Assembly: GCA_027704905.1 (NCBI GenBank) | Contig: JANIIK010000743.1 | Location: 62,001 to 126,000, forward strand | Direction: 5' to 3' | Length of the DNA stretch: 64,000 nucleotides | Source: Muraenolepis orangiensis | Taxonomy: Eukaryota; Chordata; Actinopteri; Gadiformes; Muraenolepididae | Shown here: piece by piece, positions 1 through 11,472 of the stretch | Layout: each line of letters starts with the position of its first letter | Numbering within the stretch: the first letter of the stretch is position 1 | Translations under genes and position numbers: made by a program | The notes under the pieces: generated by a model | The model's input: only the letters and a program-made list of their open reading frames with translations | What the model was told of the DNA's origin: nothing | Databases searched by the model: none

Positions 1-169
1 ATATATGAAATACAACTACTACCTCAACTACCACATATGAAATACTACTACTACCTCAACTACCACATATAACATACAACTACTACCTCAACTACCACAT
101 ATAACATACAACTACTACCTCAACTACCACATATAACATACAACTACTACCTCAACTACCACTAATCCC
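1..169. repeat. ~30-32-bp CTACTACCTCAACTACCACA satellite
   Basis: Tandem copies of a short unit with the core ACTACTACCTCAACTACCAC alternate with variable spacers such as atatgaaatac and atataacatac. This satellite recurs throughout the window and here forms the tail of the preceding unit. No gene is seen. Confidence 0.9.
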
Positions 170-198
170 GTCTCTGTGGTGAACTGTGGCTGTCCTCT

Positions 199-870
199 CT
201 CTTTCGTGTAACGTCAGATGTCCAACTCGGTGTCGTGTAGCCATGCCCGCATCTCTGGTCCTAGGTCGAAGAGGCTGGCTTCCGAGGGTGGTCTATATAA
301 GGGGCAGATGGTGATAATATGGTCGGCGGTCTGGTCAGGGTCACCGCACTCGCATGCCGCACTGTCCGCCAAGCCCAACGTCTTCATTGATGCTTTAAAG
401 CGACCGACCCCAGTTCGTAGACGGTTCAGTGTGGTCCATTGCCGACGTGGTAGGTCGTCTCCTCCAATGGCGCAATCTCCTGGGTCCCAGATGTAACAGT
501 GGATTCGGGAGGGCCCGGCTGACTCCCACTCCTGCTTCCAAGCTGCTGCCAACCATGCATCTCTGGAGATGTCCTCAGAGGTGGAGTTGAGCATCTCTTG
601 TGCTGCCTTGTTGTAGGGGTGGCGGGACTTGAGTCTGCTTGGAGGTGCTGGTGTTATTGTGGTGTTGTGCAAGATGTGCCAGTCATACTTTTGTGCCTTC
701 CTGGCCAGGGCGAGGGTGGCAGCCTCCCGTCGGAGGCCGGCCGGTGCTATTCCCGCGAGGACTGGCAAGAGGGACACAGGGGTAGGCTTTAAGCATCCAG
801 TTATTATTCGGAGGGAGGTATTGATAGCCACGTTGACCTTTATCGCATGAGGGCTTCTGCTGCTGCTTCT
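199..870 (-). mobile_element. 5'-truncated non-LTR retrotransposon (C-terminal ORF2 fragment)
   Basis: An open frame on the minus strand (831 down to 214, 205 codons) encodes the C-terminal end of a LINE polyprotein. It contains 'NRLRTGVGRFKASM' followed by a zinc-binding-like CxCx7Hx4C pattern ('CECGDPDQTADHIITIC'), which is typical of the region after the RT domain in several LINE clades. The stop codon lies only about 15 nt from the 3' end. The insertion is flanked by a 10-bp direct repeat, gctgtcctct, at 189-198 and 871-880. Units 2 and 3 have the uninterrupted target sequence. It is therefore a recent 5'-truncated insertion specific to unit 1. The exact clade is not resolved. Confidence 0.75.
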
Positions 871-880
871 GCTGTCCTCT

Positions 881-1200
881 GTGCTGACATCTCTCCCCAG
901 CCCATGTGGAGGGCCTTGTCAGCCTGGTCACTCCACAATACACTTTGCTCTGTTTACCCTCTTCAAGAAAGTTCAACACAACAACACCACTTTGCTCCTC
1001 ATAATCACAAAGCTTCTATCTTGGACTCTATCTAGGATTCTGAGCCGAGCCTCGGTCCACCCTCACAGCCCTCATCCTGGCAGCTAAGCATGCCAAGAGG
1101 AACAACACTAAACACTAGCCTCTGTCTGCTACCAGGCTGACCCAATGACAAGCAGACTAGTCCTGAAGCTGTAAGCTATTATTAAAGATGGACCTGAGCA
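881..1200. other. Conserved unit-start block, no recognised gene
   Basis: About 320 bp of non-satellite sequence that recurs almost unchanged at 25215-25540, 49308-49630 and 63702-64000. It defines the start of each tandem unit. Short open frames occur but shift between copies, and no protein family is recognised. Confidence 0.6.
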
Positions 1201-1725
1201 GAGTTTAGTTCATGGAATCACTGGTTATGGTAATGACTCTGGTTTGACACTAGAGGGAAGCGCTGACTTGGTTTGTGGACATGCACACATACTGCTATGA
1301 CTGGAATCTCCAGAGACTCTTATGAAAACATCAGCCCTACATTTACACTAGCATTTAGTCCCTCAAGAGACACAGCTGCACATCTGCTGAAAGAGGACAT
1401 CATTTGAATCACTACAGTTTACTGCTAACAGAATGTTTAATGTACAACATCTTTTAGTGAGGTCAGTTTGGCCTTTGACTCATAGAGAACCATGATAAAT
1501 ATGTTCCCAACACTCAGCCTCCTAGAGTTCCTAAGTCTCCCTGAGAGATACTGAATGTCTTTTGAGACATACTTTTAGATTTTTTTAAGAGCAGAAACCT
1601 GGACATCCCCCTGAAGTAGTATTTTATGAAGTGACATGAAGTCAGTCTGACACACATGGGTCATTTAGTCATCCAGAGATACACACCATAGCTTTAATTC
1701 AACAGAGGTTTTAAGTAGTTTCCCC
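1201..1725. other. Block alpha: relic of the CL 3'-flanking sequence
   Basis: This block is clearly homologous to block beta (15131-16130), which lies just downstream of the CL exon. Shared landmarks include aatctccagagactctt, gagagatactgaatgtct, gcagaaacctggacat and gaagtgacatgaagtcagtc. No CL, J or V follows it here; the next sequence is a tetranucleotide array and an LTR-like element. I infer a remnant of an older cassette that lost its coding segments. Confidence 0.6.
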
Positions 1726-1749
1726 ATTCTGAATAAAGGATTGTTTTTA

Positions 1750-1770
1750 ATATGTATGTATGTATGTTTA

Positions 1771-1801
<31 letters not shown>

Positions 1802-1822
1802 TAATATGTATGTTTGCATGTT
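1750..1822. repeat. (ATGT)n tetranucleotide array
   Basis: Repeats of atgt with ataatatgtatgt interruptions, interrupted by the LTR-like element that follows and resuming at 2543. Confidence 0.9.
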
Positions 1823-2542
1823 TGTCACGGATTGAGTTAGGACACAAATGCAGCACACGGGACACCAAGGACAGTTTGTAATATTTAATGTCAATGATCA
1901 CACAGTTGAACCAGACAGGGACAGACAGAGAGGTAGTCGGGGACAGGCAGACGATCAGGAGCCGGGTAGGACAGACGAACCAGACAGGGACAGACAGAGA
2001 GGTAGTCGGGGACAGGCAGACAATCAGGAGCCGGGTAGGGCAGACGAACCAGACAGGGACAGACAGAGAGGTAGTCGGGGACAGGCAGATGATCAGGAGC
2101 CGGGTAGGGCAGACGAACCAGACGGGGACAGACAGAGAGGTAGTCGGGGACAGGCAGACGATCAGGAGCCGGGTAGGACAGACGAACCAGACAGGGACAG
2201 ACAGAGAGGTAGTCGGGGACAGGCATACGATCAGGAGCCGGGTAGGACAGACGAACCAGACAGGGACAGACAGAGAGGTAGTCGGGAACAGGCAGACGAT
2301 CGGGGAACAGTCGAGGCAGGCAGGTCCGGGGCAGGCAGGGTCGGTAACAGGAATCGGTCTGGGAAGTAAACGCTGGAGAGTCTGCACAATCAGGAACAAT
2401 CTGGTGAAGAGTGAGTGTGTGGAGGTGGGCTTAAATATAATTATTAAATAGGTTGATTGAGATGCGCTGCAGGTGAAGGGTGAGAATTACCACGGGCTGA
2501 TGCTGCCCTCTGGTGGAGGCAGGGTGAATAGCTATTGTGACA
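1823..2542 (-). mobile_element. Candidate solo LTR with internal 69-bp repeats
   Basis: The element starts TGTCAC and ends GTGACA, and it sits inside an ATGT array. The flanking 5-mers are atgtt and atgta, an imperfect 5-bp duplication. On the minus strand an AT-rich TATA-like stretch lies near the start and an ATTAAA-like signal near the end, as expected of an LTR. The centre holds about 5.5-6 copies of a 69-bp repeat with the core ggacagacagagaggtagtc. The same element is at 26213-26863 with about 5 repeats, and a deleted form is at 50319-50486. A non-autonomous DNA transposon is the alternative. Confidence 0.5.
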
Positions 2543-2935
2543 ATGTATGTACAATGTATGTATAATAGGTATGTATGTATGTATGTGTGTATCATTTGTA
2601 TGTCCATACAGTATGTATAATATGCATGAATGTATAATGTGTGTATAATATGTATATATGTATGTTTGTATAATATGTAGGTATGTATGTATGTATACTA
2701 TGTATGTATAATATGTATGTATGTGTTGTATGTATAATATGTATGTATGTATAATATGTATGCATGTATGTATATTAGGTATGTATAATATGTATGTATA
2801 ATATGTATGCATGTATCTATAATATGTATGTATATTATGTATGTATAATATGTATGCATGTATCTAAAATATGTATGTATATGATGTATGTATCTAGGGG
2901 CTATATATACATACATAGATATCTATGTATCTATG
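2543..2935. repeat. (ATGT)n / ATAATATGTATGT array
   Basis: Continuation of the tetranucleotide array on the far side of the LTR-like element. Unit 2 has the same array at 26864-27255. Confidence 0.9.
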
Positions 2936-2949
2936 TATGGAGGGGCCTG

Positions 2950-3625
2950 GGTTGCTGCTGGGGTGAGCGTTGTGTGGAAGGTGTTGAGGGGGGTGGGGGT
3001 TGGGTGGAAGGGGTTGAGGGGGGAGGGGAGTGGGTGGAAGGGGTTGATGGGTGTGGGGGTTGGGTGGAAGGGGTTGAGGGGGGAGGGGAGTGGGTGGAAG
3101 GGGTTGATGGGTGTGGGGGTTGGGTGGAAGGGGTTGAGGGGGGAGGGGAGTGGGTGGAAGGGGTTGATGGGTGTGGGGGTTGGGTGGAAGGGGTTGATGG
3201 GTGTGGGGGTTGGGTGGAAGGGGTTGATGGGTGTGGGGGTTGTGTGGAAGGTGTTGAGGGGGGTGGGGGTTGGGTGGAAGGGGTTGATGGGTGTGGGGGT
3301 TGGGTGGAAGGGGTTGATGGGTGTGGGGGTTGGGTGGAAGGTGTTGAGGGGGGAGGGGAGTGGGGGTTGGGTGGAAGGGGTTGATGGGTGTGGGGGTTGG
3401 GTGGAAGGGGTTGATGGGTGTGGGGGTTGGGTGGAAGGGGTGGATGGGTGTGGGGGTTGGGTGGAAGGGGTTGATGGGTGTGGGGGTTGGGTGGAAGGGG
3501 TTGATGCGTGTGGGGGTTGGGTGGAAGGGGTTGATGGTGTGGGGGTTGGGTGGAAGGGGTTGAGGGGGAGGGGAGTGGGGGTTGGGTGGAAGGTGTTGAT
3601 GGGTGTGGGGGGGAGGTGCGAGGAG
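2950..3625 (+). repeat. 30-bp G-rich minisatellite (G-quadruplex-prone)
   Basis: About 22 copies of a 30-bp unit of the type gggtggaagggg-ttgatgggtgtgggggtt. Each period contains at least four runs of three or more G separated by 1-7 bases on the plus strand. The frames across it encode only Gly/Val/Trp or Pro/His/Thr repeats and are not genes. The unit-2 copy at 27285-27890 differs in copy order and number. Confidence 0.9.
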
Positions 3626-3639
3626 GTACACAAAAATTC

Positions 3640-4313
3640 TCACAGTGATGCACACAGTGCACAGTGATGAATGACGTCACAATGTCTGCGTACACATCTA
3701 GATCACCGCCTGCAGCCTCTATCGCCCATTGAAAATCCTCTGCGCCGCCGCCAGCATTATCTAACATGGCGCTAGTTTTCTCCTGGGCCTCGCTAGTCCA
3801 CAACTTGAAAGTCCTGACCACAGGCTTAGAGAGTTTTAGTTTCTGCCTGTAAGAAGCAGACCCTTCCACCCCTTGATTTTCCGCTCAGCAAAGCCATACG
3901 GTCCGCTCGAAAAAGCTCAAACCCTTTGAGCTGGAGAGCGGTGTTGGGTATCGATTCCCTCGGCCACGTCTCCGTGAGCGAAAGAACCGAACGAAAGAAC
4001 ACTATTTCTCGCCACCATAAGTCTTAGTTCATCCATTTTGTTGCATGTTTGGCAGGAATATTCCGGGTAAAGGTACCAGTGCTCCGGAGCGCTTTCCCCG
4101 TCTGTGTCGAATCCAAGTTTTGACACGGACAAAGGCTGCGGTTCCTCTGACCAATATATCCAGTAAATCGGAAGAAAAAGTTAGAAAGTCGGGGATTAAA
4201 TCCGCAGGTGTGGATCCCCTTATGCTAACTAACCCCTCCCTGCTGTAGGTTTCGCCAAACACAACATTAAAAAGACAAATAACAAACACTACGGCATTCG
4301 TCATTGGCGCCAT
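3640..4313 (-). pseudogene. Decayed LINE ORF2 fragments (Rex1/CR1-like)
   Basis: Read on the minus strand, 4313 downwards begins like the N-terminus of a fish LINE endonuclease ORF, with 'STPADL', 'RRGKRSGAL' and 'PGIFLPN'. It then shifts frame to 'KMDELRLMVARN'. Further on (3869-3640), 'YRQKLKLSKPVVRTFKLW' matches the linker normally found between the endonuclease and RT domains. The endonuclease core between these pieces is missing. Frameshifts and the internal deletion make it a dead fragment. Unit 2 has a near-identical copy at 27903-28582. The family assignment is from memory of fish LINEs and is moderate. Confidence 0.55.
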
Positions 4314-4724
4314 CTTAGTTATTAAGTTACTAATATCCAGTGGCCAGGAATCTGTAATGTAAGAGGGCTTTTTGTTAGAATGGGTAGGATATTAACCAGA
4401 AGCCTACACATTATTTCCAGGATGTATCTGTCAATGCATTTCACCCGTCCTGGGTCAACTAATGGGTTCAGTCTGCCTAGCGTGCTAGATGGGTGACGTG
4501 TGTCTATGCATCGTTTTCAGAGGGAAATATTCTACTTTAAACTTTTACTACACTTAAAGTTACTAGCTTTCAGATGAATATTCTAAATGCAACATCAGGC
4601 TATATTAAAAATATCTATGAACTAAGAAATTACAATATATAATAGTAGGTTTAGTAATAAACCTAAATTTAGATAATAGTTATAATAGGTGTAGCTAATT
4701 ATAATTAACTTAACCTACCGCAAG
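4314..4724. other. Non-coding spacer, no recognised feature
   Basis: Mostly AT-rich sequence without a convincing open frame. It is conserved almost base for base in unit 2 (28583-28993) and absent from unit 3. Confidence 0.4.
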
Positions 4725-4890
4725 CTAATGCTGAGCCGCTCCAACGCTTGACAGCAGATTGTCAAATTGATGCCGACTCATCCTAAAATAAGCCTTGAAC
4801 CGCCCATCATTGAGCCGAAGCTCCTGGACCAGCTGCTGGTTCTCCCCGCGATGTCTCCTCTTTCTGAGGGTTTCATGTCCCCACACGGAT
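4725..4890 (-). pseudogene. PIF/Harbinger transposase N-terminal fragment
   Basis: On the minus strand the frame ending at the stop at 4725-4727 reads 'RRRHRGENQQLVQELRL' then 'FKAYFRMSRHQFDNLL'. This matches the N-terminal 'GE..LvqELRLd..rF..YFRMs..qFd.LL' signature of Harbinger/HARBI1-like nucleases. Nothing of the DDE nuclease domain is visible nearby, so it is an isolated exon fragment. It is duplicated in unit 2 at 28994-29159. The plus-strand open frame over the same place is a shadow. Confidence 0.6.
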
Positions 4891-5984
<1,094 letters not shown>

Positions 5985-6655
5985 CTGGTATCTGTCTGTG
6001 TGTTCACCTGGTATCTGTCTGTGTGTTCACCTGGTATCTGTCTGTGTGTTCACCTGGTATCTGTCTGTGTGTTCACCTGGTATCTGTCTGTGTGTTCACC
6101 TGGTATCTGTCTGTGTGTTCACCTGGTATCTGTCTGTGTGTTCACCTGGTATCTGTCTGTGTGTTCACCTGGTATCTGTCTGTGTGTTCACGTGGTATCT
6201 GTCACCTGGTATTGGACTGTGTTTAGGTGTGTTCACCTGGTATTGGACTGTGTTTAGGTGTGATCACCTGGTATTGGACTGTATTTAGGTGTGATCACCT
6301 GGTATTGGACTGTGTTTAGGTGTGTTCACCTGGTATTGGACTGTGTTTAGGTGTGATCACCTGGTATTGGACTGTGTTTAGGTGTGTTCACCTGGTATTG
6401 GACTGTGTTTAGGTGTGTTCACCTGGTATTGGACTGTGTTTAGGTGTGATCACCTGGTATTGGACTGTGTTTAGGTGTGTTCACCTGGTATTGGACTTGT
6501 TTAGGTGTGATCACCTGGTATTGGACTGTGTTTAGGTGTGTTCACCTGGTATTGGACTGTGTTTAGGTGTGATCACCTGGTATTGGACTGTGTTTAGGTG
6601 TGATCACCTGGTATTGGACTGTGTTTAGGTGTGATCACCTGGTATCTGTCGGTGA
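5985..6655. repeat. 23-bp and 31-bp CACCTGGTAT minisatellites
   Basis: About nine copies of a 23-bp unit (cacctggtatctgtctgtgt) run to about 6200. About 14 copies of a 31-bp unit follow, of the type cacctggtattggactgtgt plus ttaggtgtgnt. Both share CACCTGGTAT, so the longer probably derives from the shorter or vice versa. Every copy contains the E-box CACCTG. Unit 2 (30215-30958) has almost only the 31-bp form. Confidence 0.9.
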
Positions 6656-6973
6656 GGTTCCCCTCGGCTCCCTCAGGGCCTTGTGCTCCTTCCTCTGTGG
6701 CCTCAGGGTGGAGGGGGAGAGAGGGGCGGGACCACCACGGAGGATGGTGGTTGTATCGCACAAACATTAAACAGAAATATTACACACACATTTGAGCTGA
6801 CAACTCGAACCACGTGGGGGAGTTATAGCTTCCACAGTTGATATGTCTTTCAAAGTCGTATAGTAAAGTTTGCTTGTCAGTTCACGCTTCACAACTGGCT
6901 GTCTTGTAAATCGGGCGACTTGGAGAGTCATTGTGGTGTGCACACTACTCGACTGGATGGCTACAGGGGGTCA
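6656..6973. other. Spacer left of the L2 insertion
   Basis: No gene is recognised. It matches 30959-31366 in unit 2, apart from about 70 extra bases there near 31090-31170. Confidence 0.5.
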
Positions 6974-6980
6974 CACACTA

Positions 6981-9900
6981 ATAATAATAATAATATATCG
7001 GACTTATATAGCGCTTTTCCAGGTGCTCAAAGACGCTTTACAGGAAATAGAAAACATAAAGACTAATACAAAACACAACAAACACAACAAAACAAAACAA
7101 GAAACAAAACAAAGCAGAGAACAAATTATGGGTTGAAAGCAAGAGTGAAGAGGTGGGTTTTGAGGGCTGTTTTAAAGGACAGAAGGGTGTTAGCATTGCG
7201 GATGTGGATAGGGAGGGCGTTCCAGAGGGAGGGGGCCGCTGCAGAAAATGCTCTGTCACCCCAGGTCCGGAGCTTAGTCCTGATGGGTTTTAATAGGTTA
7301 GCATCAGCAGACCTGAGGCGACGGTTAGGGGTGTGGCGGTGGAGGAGGTCAGAGAGGTAGGGGGGGGCCAGGTTATTGAGCGCTTTGAAGGTGATGAGAA
7401 GTATTTTGAAGTGTATCCTGTGTTTGATCGGGAGCCAGTGGAGGTCACGGAGGACAGGGGTGATGTGGTCAGAGCGGCGGGTGGAGGTGAGCAAGCGGGC
7501 AGCAGAGTTTTGGACATATTGTAGTTTATTGAGGATGTTGTTAGGTGAACCATATAGGATGCTGTTGCAGTAATCGAGCCGGGATGAGATGAAAGCATGG
7601 ACCAGTGTTTCAGCTGCGGAGAGTGACAGGGAGGGTCGAAGACGGGCAATGTTCCTGAGGTGGAAGAAGGCTGTTTTGATGGTCTGGTTTACATGGGGGA
7701 GGAATGAGAGGGTGGGGTCAAGAATGATGCCAAGGTTGCGGACGCGGGTGGAGGGGGTGACAACAGAACCATCAATGTTCAGGGAGAAATCCTGGGTGGA
7801 GCGGGTGAGGGAGTTTGGACCGATGATGATGATTTCAGATTTGTCGCAGTTGAGTTTGAGTAAGTTATTTTGCATCCAGGTTTTGACGGCAGTGAGGCAG
7901 GTGGTGAGGGTGGAGTGGGTGGCTGCAGAGATGGATTTGGTGGAGAGGTAGAGCTGAGTGTCGTCGGCATAGCAGTGGAAATGGAGGCCATGTTGGCGTA
8001 AGATCAGACCAAGTGGAAGGATGTAGATGATGAAGAGCAGGGGACCGAGTACTGAACCCTGGGGCACACCATGAGGGACTTTGGCAGTGGGGGATTTGCA
8101 GTTGTTGATGGAGATGAATTGGTGTCTGTCGGAGAGATATGATTTAAACCAGGAGAGGGCGGTGCCCGTTATGCCGAGCGAGGACTGGAGGCGAGTGATG
8201 AGGATGGAGTGGTTAATGGTGTCGAAGGCGGCGCTGAGGTCAAGGAGGATGAGGATGGAGAGGGAACCAGAGTCGGCAGAGAGGAGAATGTCATTGGTGA
8301 CCTTTAAAAGAGCGGTTTCAGTGCTGTGTCTGGAGCGGAAGCCGGATTGAAAAGGTTCATAGAGGTTATTGTAGTCCAGGTGGGTTTTTAATTGAGATCC
8401 AACGACTCGCTCTAATATTTTTGAAAGGAAAGGGAGGTTGGAGATGGGTCGGAAGTTGTTGGGGGTTTCAGGGTTGAGTCCGGGTTTTTTTAGTAAGGGG
8501 GTCACAGCAGCAAGTTTGAGGGCGGGGGGTACGAGGCCGGTGGACAGAGAGGAGTTAATGACTGAGGTGATCAGAGGAGAGAGTGAGGGGAGACAGGCCT
8601 TGACGAGGGTGGAGGGGATGGGGTCCAGGATGCAGGTTGAAGTTTTCATGCCAGTGAGTATGGAGGATAGGTCCGATGCGGTGATTTCAGTGAAGGATGA
8701 GAATGGGTGATTGGAAGGTGGAGGAGAGGCGGGTTCTGGAAAAGAGACGTAGGTGGCGGAGGCGTTGGACAGTTGGCTATGAATTGTGTCAATTTTAGAT
8801 TGAAAGTGTGACAGAAAGGATGCACATTTACTGACAGTGAAGGAGTTGGAGATGGTGTCCATGGGTTTAAGGAGTTTAGTAATGGTGGAAAACAGAGTCT
8901 TAGGGTTGTTGCTGCTGGATTGTATGACGGAGGAGTAGTGGGAGGAGCGTGCACTGTTGAGGGCGTCTTTGTATAGCTGTTGGTGTTGTTTGTAGGCTTC
9001 TTTATGGACAGTGAGACCGGTTCTATTGGCTAAACGTTCAAGTTGGCGGCCCTTGGATTTAAGGTGATGGAGATGATCAGTGTACCAGGGGGCGGAGTGG
9101 GTGAAGGAGACAGATTTGGTTTTGATGGGAGCGAGCTGATTGAGACAGGAGGAGAGAGTGTCGTTGTAGGTGTTAACCAGGTCAGTAGGAGAGACAAGCA
9201 GGATGAGGGCAGAGTCAGGGATGGTGTCATTCAAAAGGGAGGAGAAAGAGGAGGGATGGATGGATTTGAGATTCCGGAAAGTTATGGAGCGCTTCTGCTT
9301 AATGAGGGGGGTGGGGATGAGAATGTCCATGGTGATAGCCAGGTGGTCGGAGATGGTGAGGTCGGAGCTGGACAGATTGCTGATGGTGATGCCGGAGGTG
9401 CAGACCAGGTCCAGTGTGTGTCCTTTTTTGTGGGTGGGGAAATCCACATGGTTGGGTGAGGTTGAAGAAGTTTAAAATGTCCAGGAGTTCTGTGGAGGAT
9501 TTGGAGTTGGATGAATCAACGTGTATGTTAAAATCACCAAGTAGCAGAACGGATGGAGAGATGGCGCAGAGTTGTGTGAGGAATTCAGACAGGTCAGAGG
9601 GGAAGGCAGGGTTAGGTTTGGGGGGGCGATAGATGACTGCAATAACCAGGGGTTTGGGACCAGACAGTTTAAAAGCAAGGTGTTCAAATGAGGATGGGGC
9701 CGGGATGGTTATTGCACTTGTGACGATGTTATTGCGGAAAAAAACGGCTATTCGACCACCACGCCCTAGGTGGCGTGGTTTGTCCATGTATGAGTATCCG
9801 GGGGGAGTAGTCTGATTGAGTGAAAAGTATTCCTGTGGTTTTTGCCAAGTTTCGGTTAAGCAGAGAAAGTCCAGATTATTGTCAGTTATGAATTCATTGA

Positions 9901-10918
9901 GTAGGAGGCCCTTGCTGTTTATGGATCGGGTGTTAAACAGAGCAAATTTGAGATGAGGATGAATTTGGACAGGCTGAGGTGCTTTGGCAAGGGGGCGGAG
10001 GCAGGGAGATCGCACGTGTAGGTTGTTGTGATGATGACGTGCAGGAGTTGCGGCGGTGCGCTTGGCTGACCAGAGGGAAGGGATGGAAGCAATGGAGTGA
10101 TCAGACTGGGAGTAAACAAACTTTCTGCGGGAGGCTCTGTGGATGTAACGGGGACGACGGAGGAGTCCAAGTGTTTTGATGGCTGAGATGCACGGAGGAG
10201 CGGAGAAGTTGTTGAGTTTGTGTAGTTGCGAGGTGGAGTATTGCAGAAGCATGCCAGCCGGGGAGGATGTAATGATGAGCCTGAAAGTCGTTTGTCGATA
10301 GCCACGGACTAGATGACCAGAGTTGGAGAAGTGACAGGCACGACAGGATGATCCACAGCGTGGCAGGTGAGCTGCTAACGTTAGCTTCAAGCCGCTTGCT
10401 GACTGGGGGGCGGCTAGCTGACAGCTTAGCTGAAAAAGCAGCGATCTGACTGACCGCACCAGAACAGCTGAGAGGCTATCCGGGAAATACTCTCAGTAGC
10501 AGTGTGGAGCAAAAACGGGAGTATCCACGTATCCAAGTATCCCGAGTATCCAGCAGGGAGCTGGCTGACTCGTTGGTGGCTGCCGGCTAGCAAGGGGTTG
10601 CTAGCTAGCCGGCTAGTTGTCCGGGGAGTAGACGGTAGCAGTGGGCAGGCGCAAACAGGTAAGCAAACAATCAGCACTGAAGCCTTTCAGTTGAAAAAAA
10701 TGTTGCGATGTTGGAAGGAAAAGAGTAGGATCAAAAGAAATAAAAAGCTTGCTGGGGAGCAGAAAGGGAACTAAACATACTAATTTAAGGCACAAATGGA
10801 GAAGCGGCGAACAAAGCAGCGCCAGCGTCCTCTCCGGGATGTTCCGCTCCCAGCCTGAAGGTTCTGGGTTCAATCCCCAATTTCACCAGTCAACACTGTT
10901 GAGCGAGATGTCCAAGAT
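6981..10918 (-). mobile_element. L2-type (Maui-like) LINE, nearly full length
   Basis: A 3.9-kb insertion on the minus strand. The 3' end at 6981 is a (TAT/ATT)n tail preceded by the 'gcgctatataa' type sequence typical of fish L2 3' UTRs. A 7-bp direct repeat, cacacta, flanks it at 6974-6980 and 10919-10925. Unit 2 has the intact empty site at about 31366-31380. The 5' end region (about 10840-10918) includes a tRNA-B-box-like ggttctgggttcaatcccc stretch, which may be a transduced or pre-existing SINE piece rather than L2. Confidence 0.85.
7126..10459 (-). pseudogene. L2 LINE ORF2: endonuclease and reverse transcriptase, one frameshift
   Basis: The upstream frame (10459 to about 9450) carries an apurinic-type endonuclease: 'FALFNTRSINSKG', 'LCLTETW', 'GDFNIHVDSS'. 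The downstream frame (to 7126) continues with the endonuclease 'TISDHLAIT' motif. It then carries the RT, with 'LDLSAAFDTINHS' (catalytic Asp), 'GVPQGSVLGPLLF' and the catalytic 'YADDTQLY' at about 7960-7971. The end is the L2-typical 'VLRDLHWLPIKHRI' tail. A single-base difference near 9450 separates the two frames, so this copy cannot make the full protein unless the base is an assembly error. Apart from that the frame is open over 3.3 kb, which fits a young element. Confidence 0.85.
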
Positions 10919-10925
10919 CACACTA

Positions 10926-11271
10926 CATCCTCTGTCCCCAGGGGATATCCCCCACGAGTCTACCTGGTCTCCAAACTAGATTTTCTCACAAAAACACGGG
11001 AAATAACGTGACACCACGCGCAAAAAAGGACGTTTTTGTCTGTCAACATCCGTCGTCCAAAGGAAAGAAGTTGTGCAAGTTGTTTTTTCTGAAAAAACAG
11101 AAAGTAAAAAGTAAGCGCACCATGACAACAACAAAAACAACAACAACAGGCTAGCTACAGCACATGTGCTCCTTTAGATCGGACAAAAAAACCTCGACCA
11201 CAAAATGTTCCCAAAATGAACGATACTGAGGCATACTCTTACCTTCTCCGTAATCGATAACCCATAACCAT
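10926..11271. other. Spacer right of the L2 insertion
   Basis: Non-coding sequence shared with unit 2 (31368-31717). On the minus strand a consensus splice donor, GTAAGAG, is at 11236-11242, just after the CH-domain-like exon fragment. Confidence 0.5.
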
Positions 11272-11472
11272 CTATCCATAGGGATTTATGGACATTCTTA
11301 AGGGAGACGTCAGACTCTGAGGTAGCCAGTGGCTGAACAGAGGGGTTTGAGGGGTGTTGGAGGGTAACTGGTCCTGATGAGGGTCCGTCCCCTGATGGGG
11401 GTTTGGGTGGTGCTTCAGGAACTGAGCCACGTAGCTCATGATGGACTTCTCGTCTGGCTTGTCCATGCCCAC
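11272..11472 (-). pseudogene. Calponin-homology-domain exon fragment (nesprin/calmin/spectrin-like)
   Basis: The minus-strand frame contains 'PDEKSIMSYVAQFLKHHP', which matches the end of the second calponin-homology (CH) domain in actin-binding proteins such as nesprins, calmin and beta-spectrin ('DEKSIMTYVAQFLK'). A stop codon (TAG, near 11272) interrupts the frame about 30 bp before a good splice donor (11236-11242). No clear acceptor is seen upstream. I therefore read it as a stranded exon copy and not a working gene. It is duplicated in unit 2 (31718-31918) with the motif intact and absent from unit 3. The parent gene cannot be named with certainty. Confidence 0.55.

Noticed and set aside
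1848..2451. Hydrophilic repeat proteins of 173-244 codons
   Set aside because: They lie inside the LTR-like element and are open in several frames at once because the 69-bp unit is a multiple of three; no codon-level constraint can be seen.
2931..3869. 312-codon and 307-codon Pro/His/Thr open frames on the minus strand
   Set aside because: A short LINE-derived segment reads by chance into the 30-bp G-rich array; the repeat part is not protein-like.
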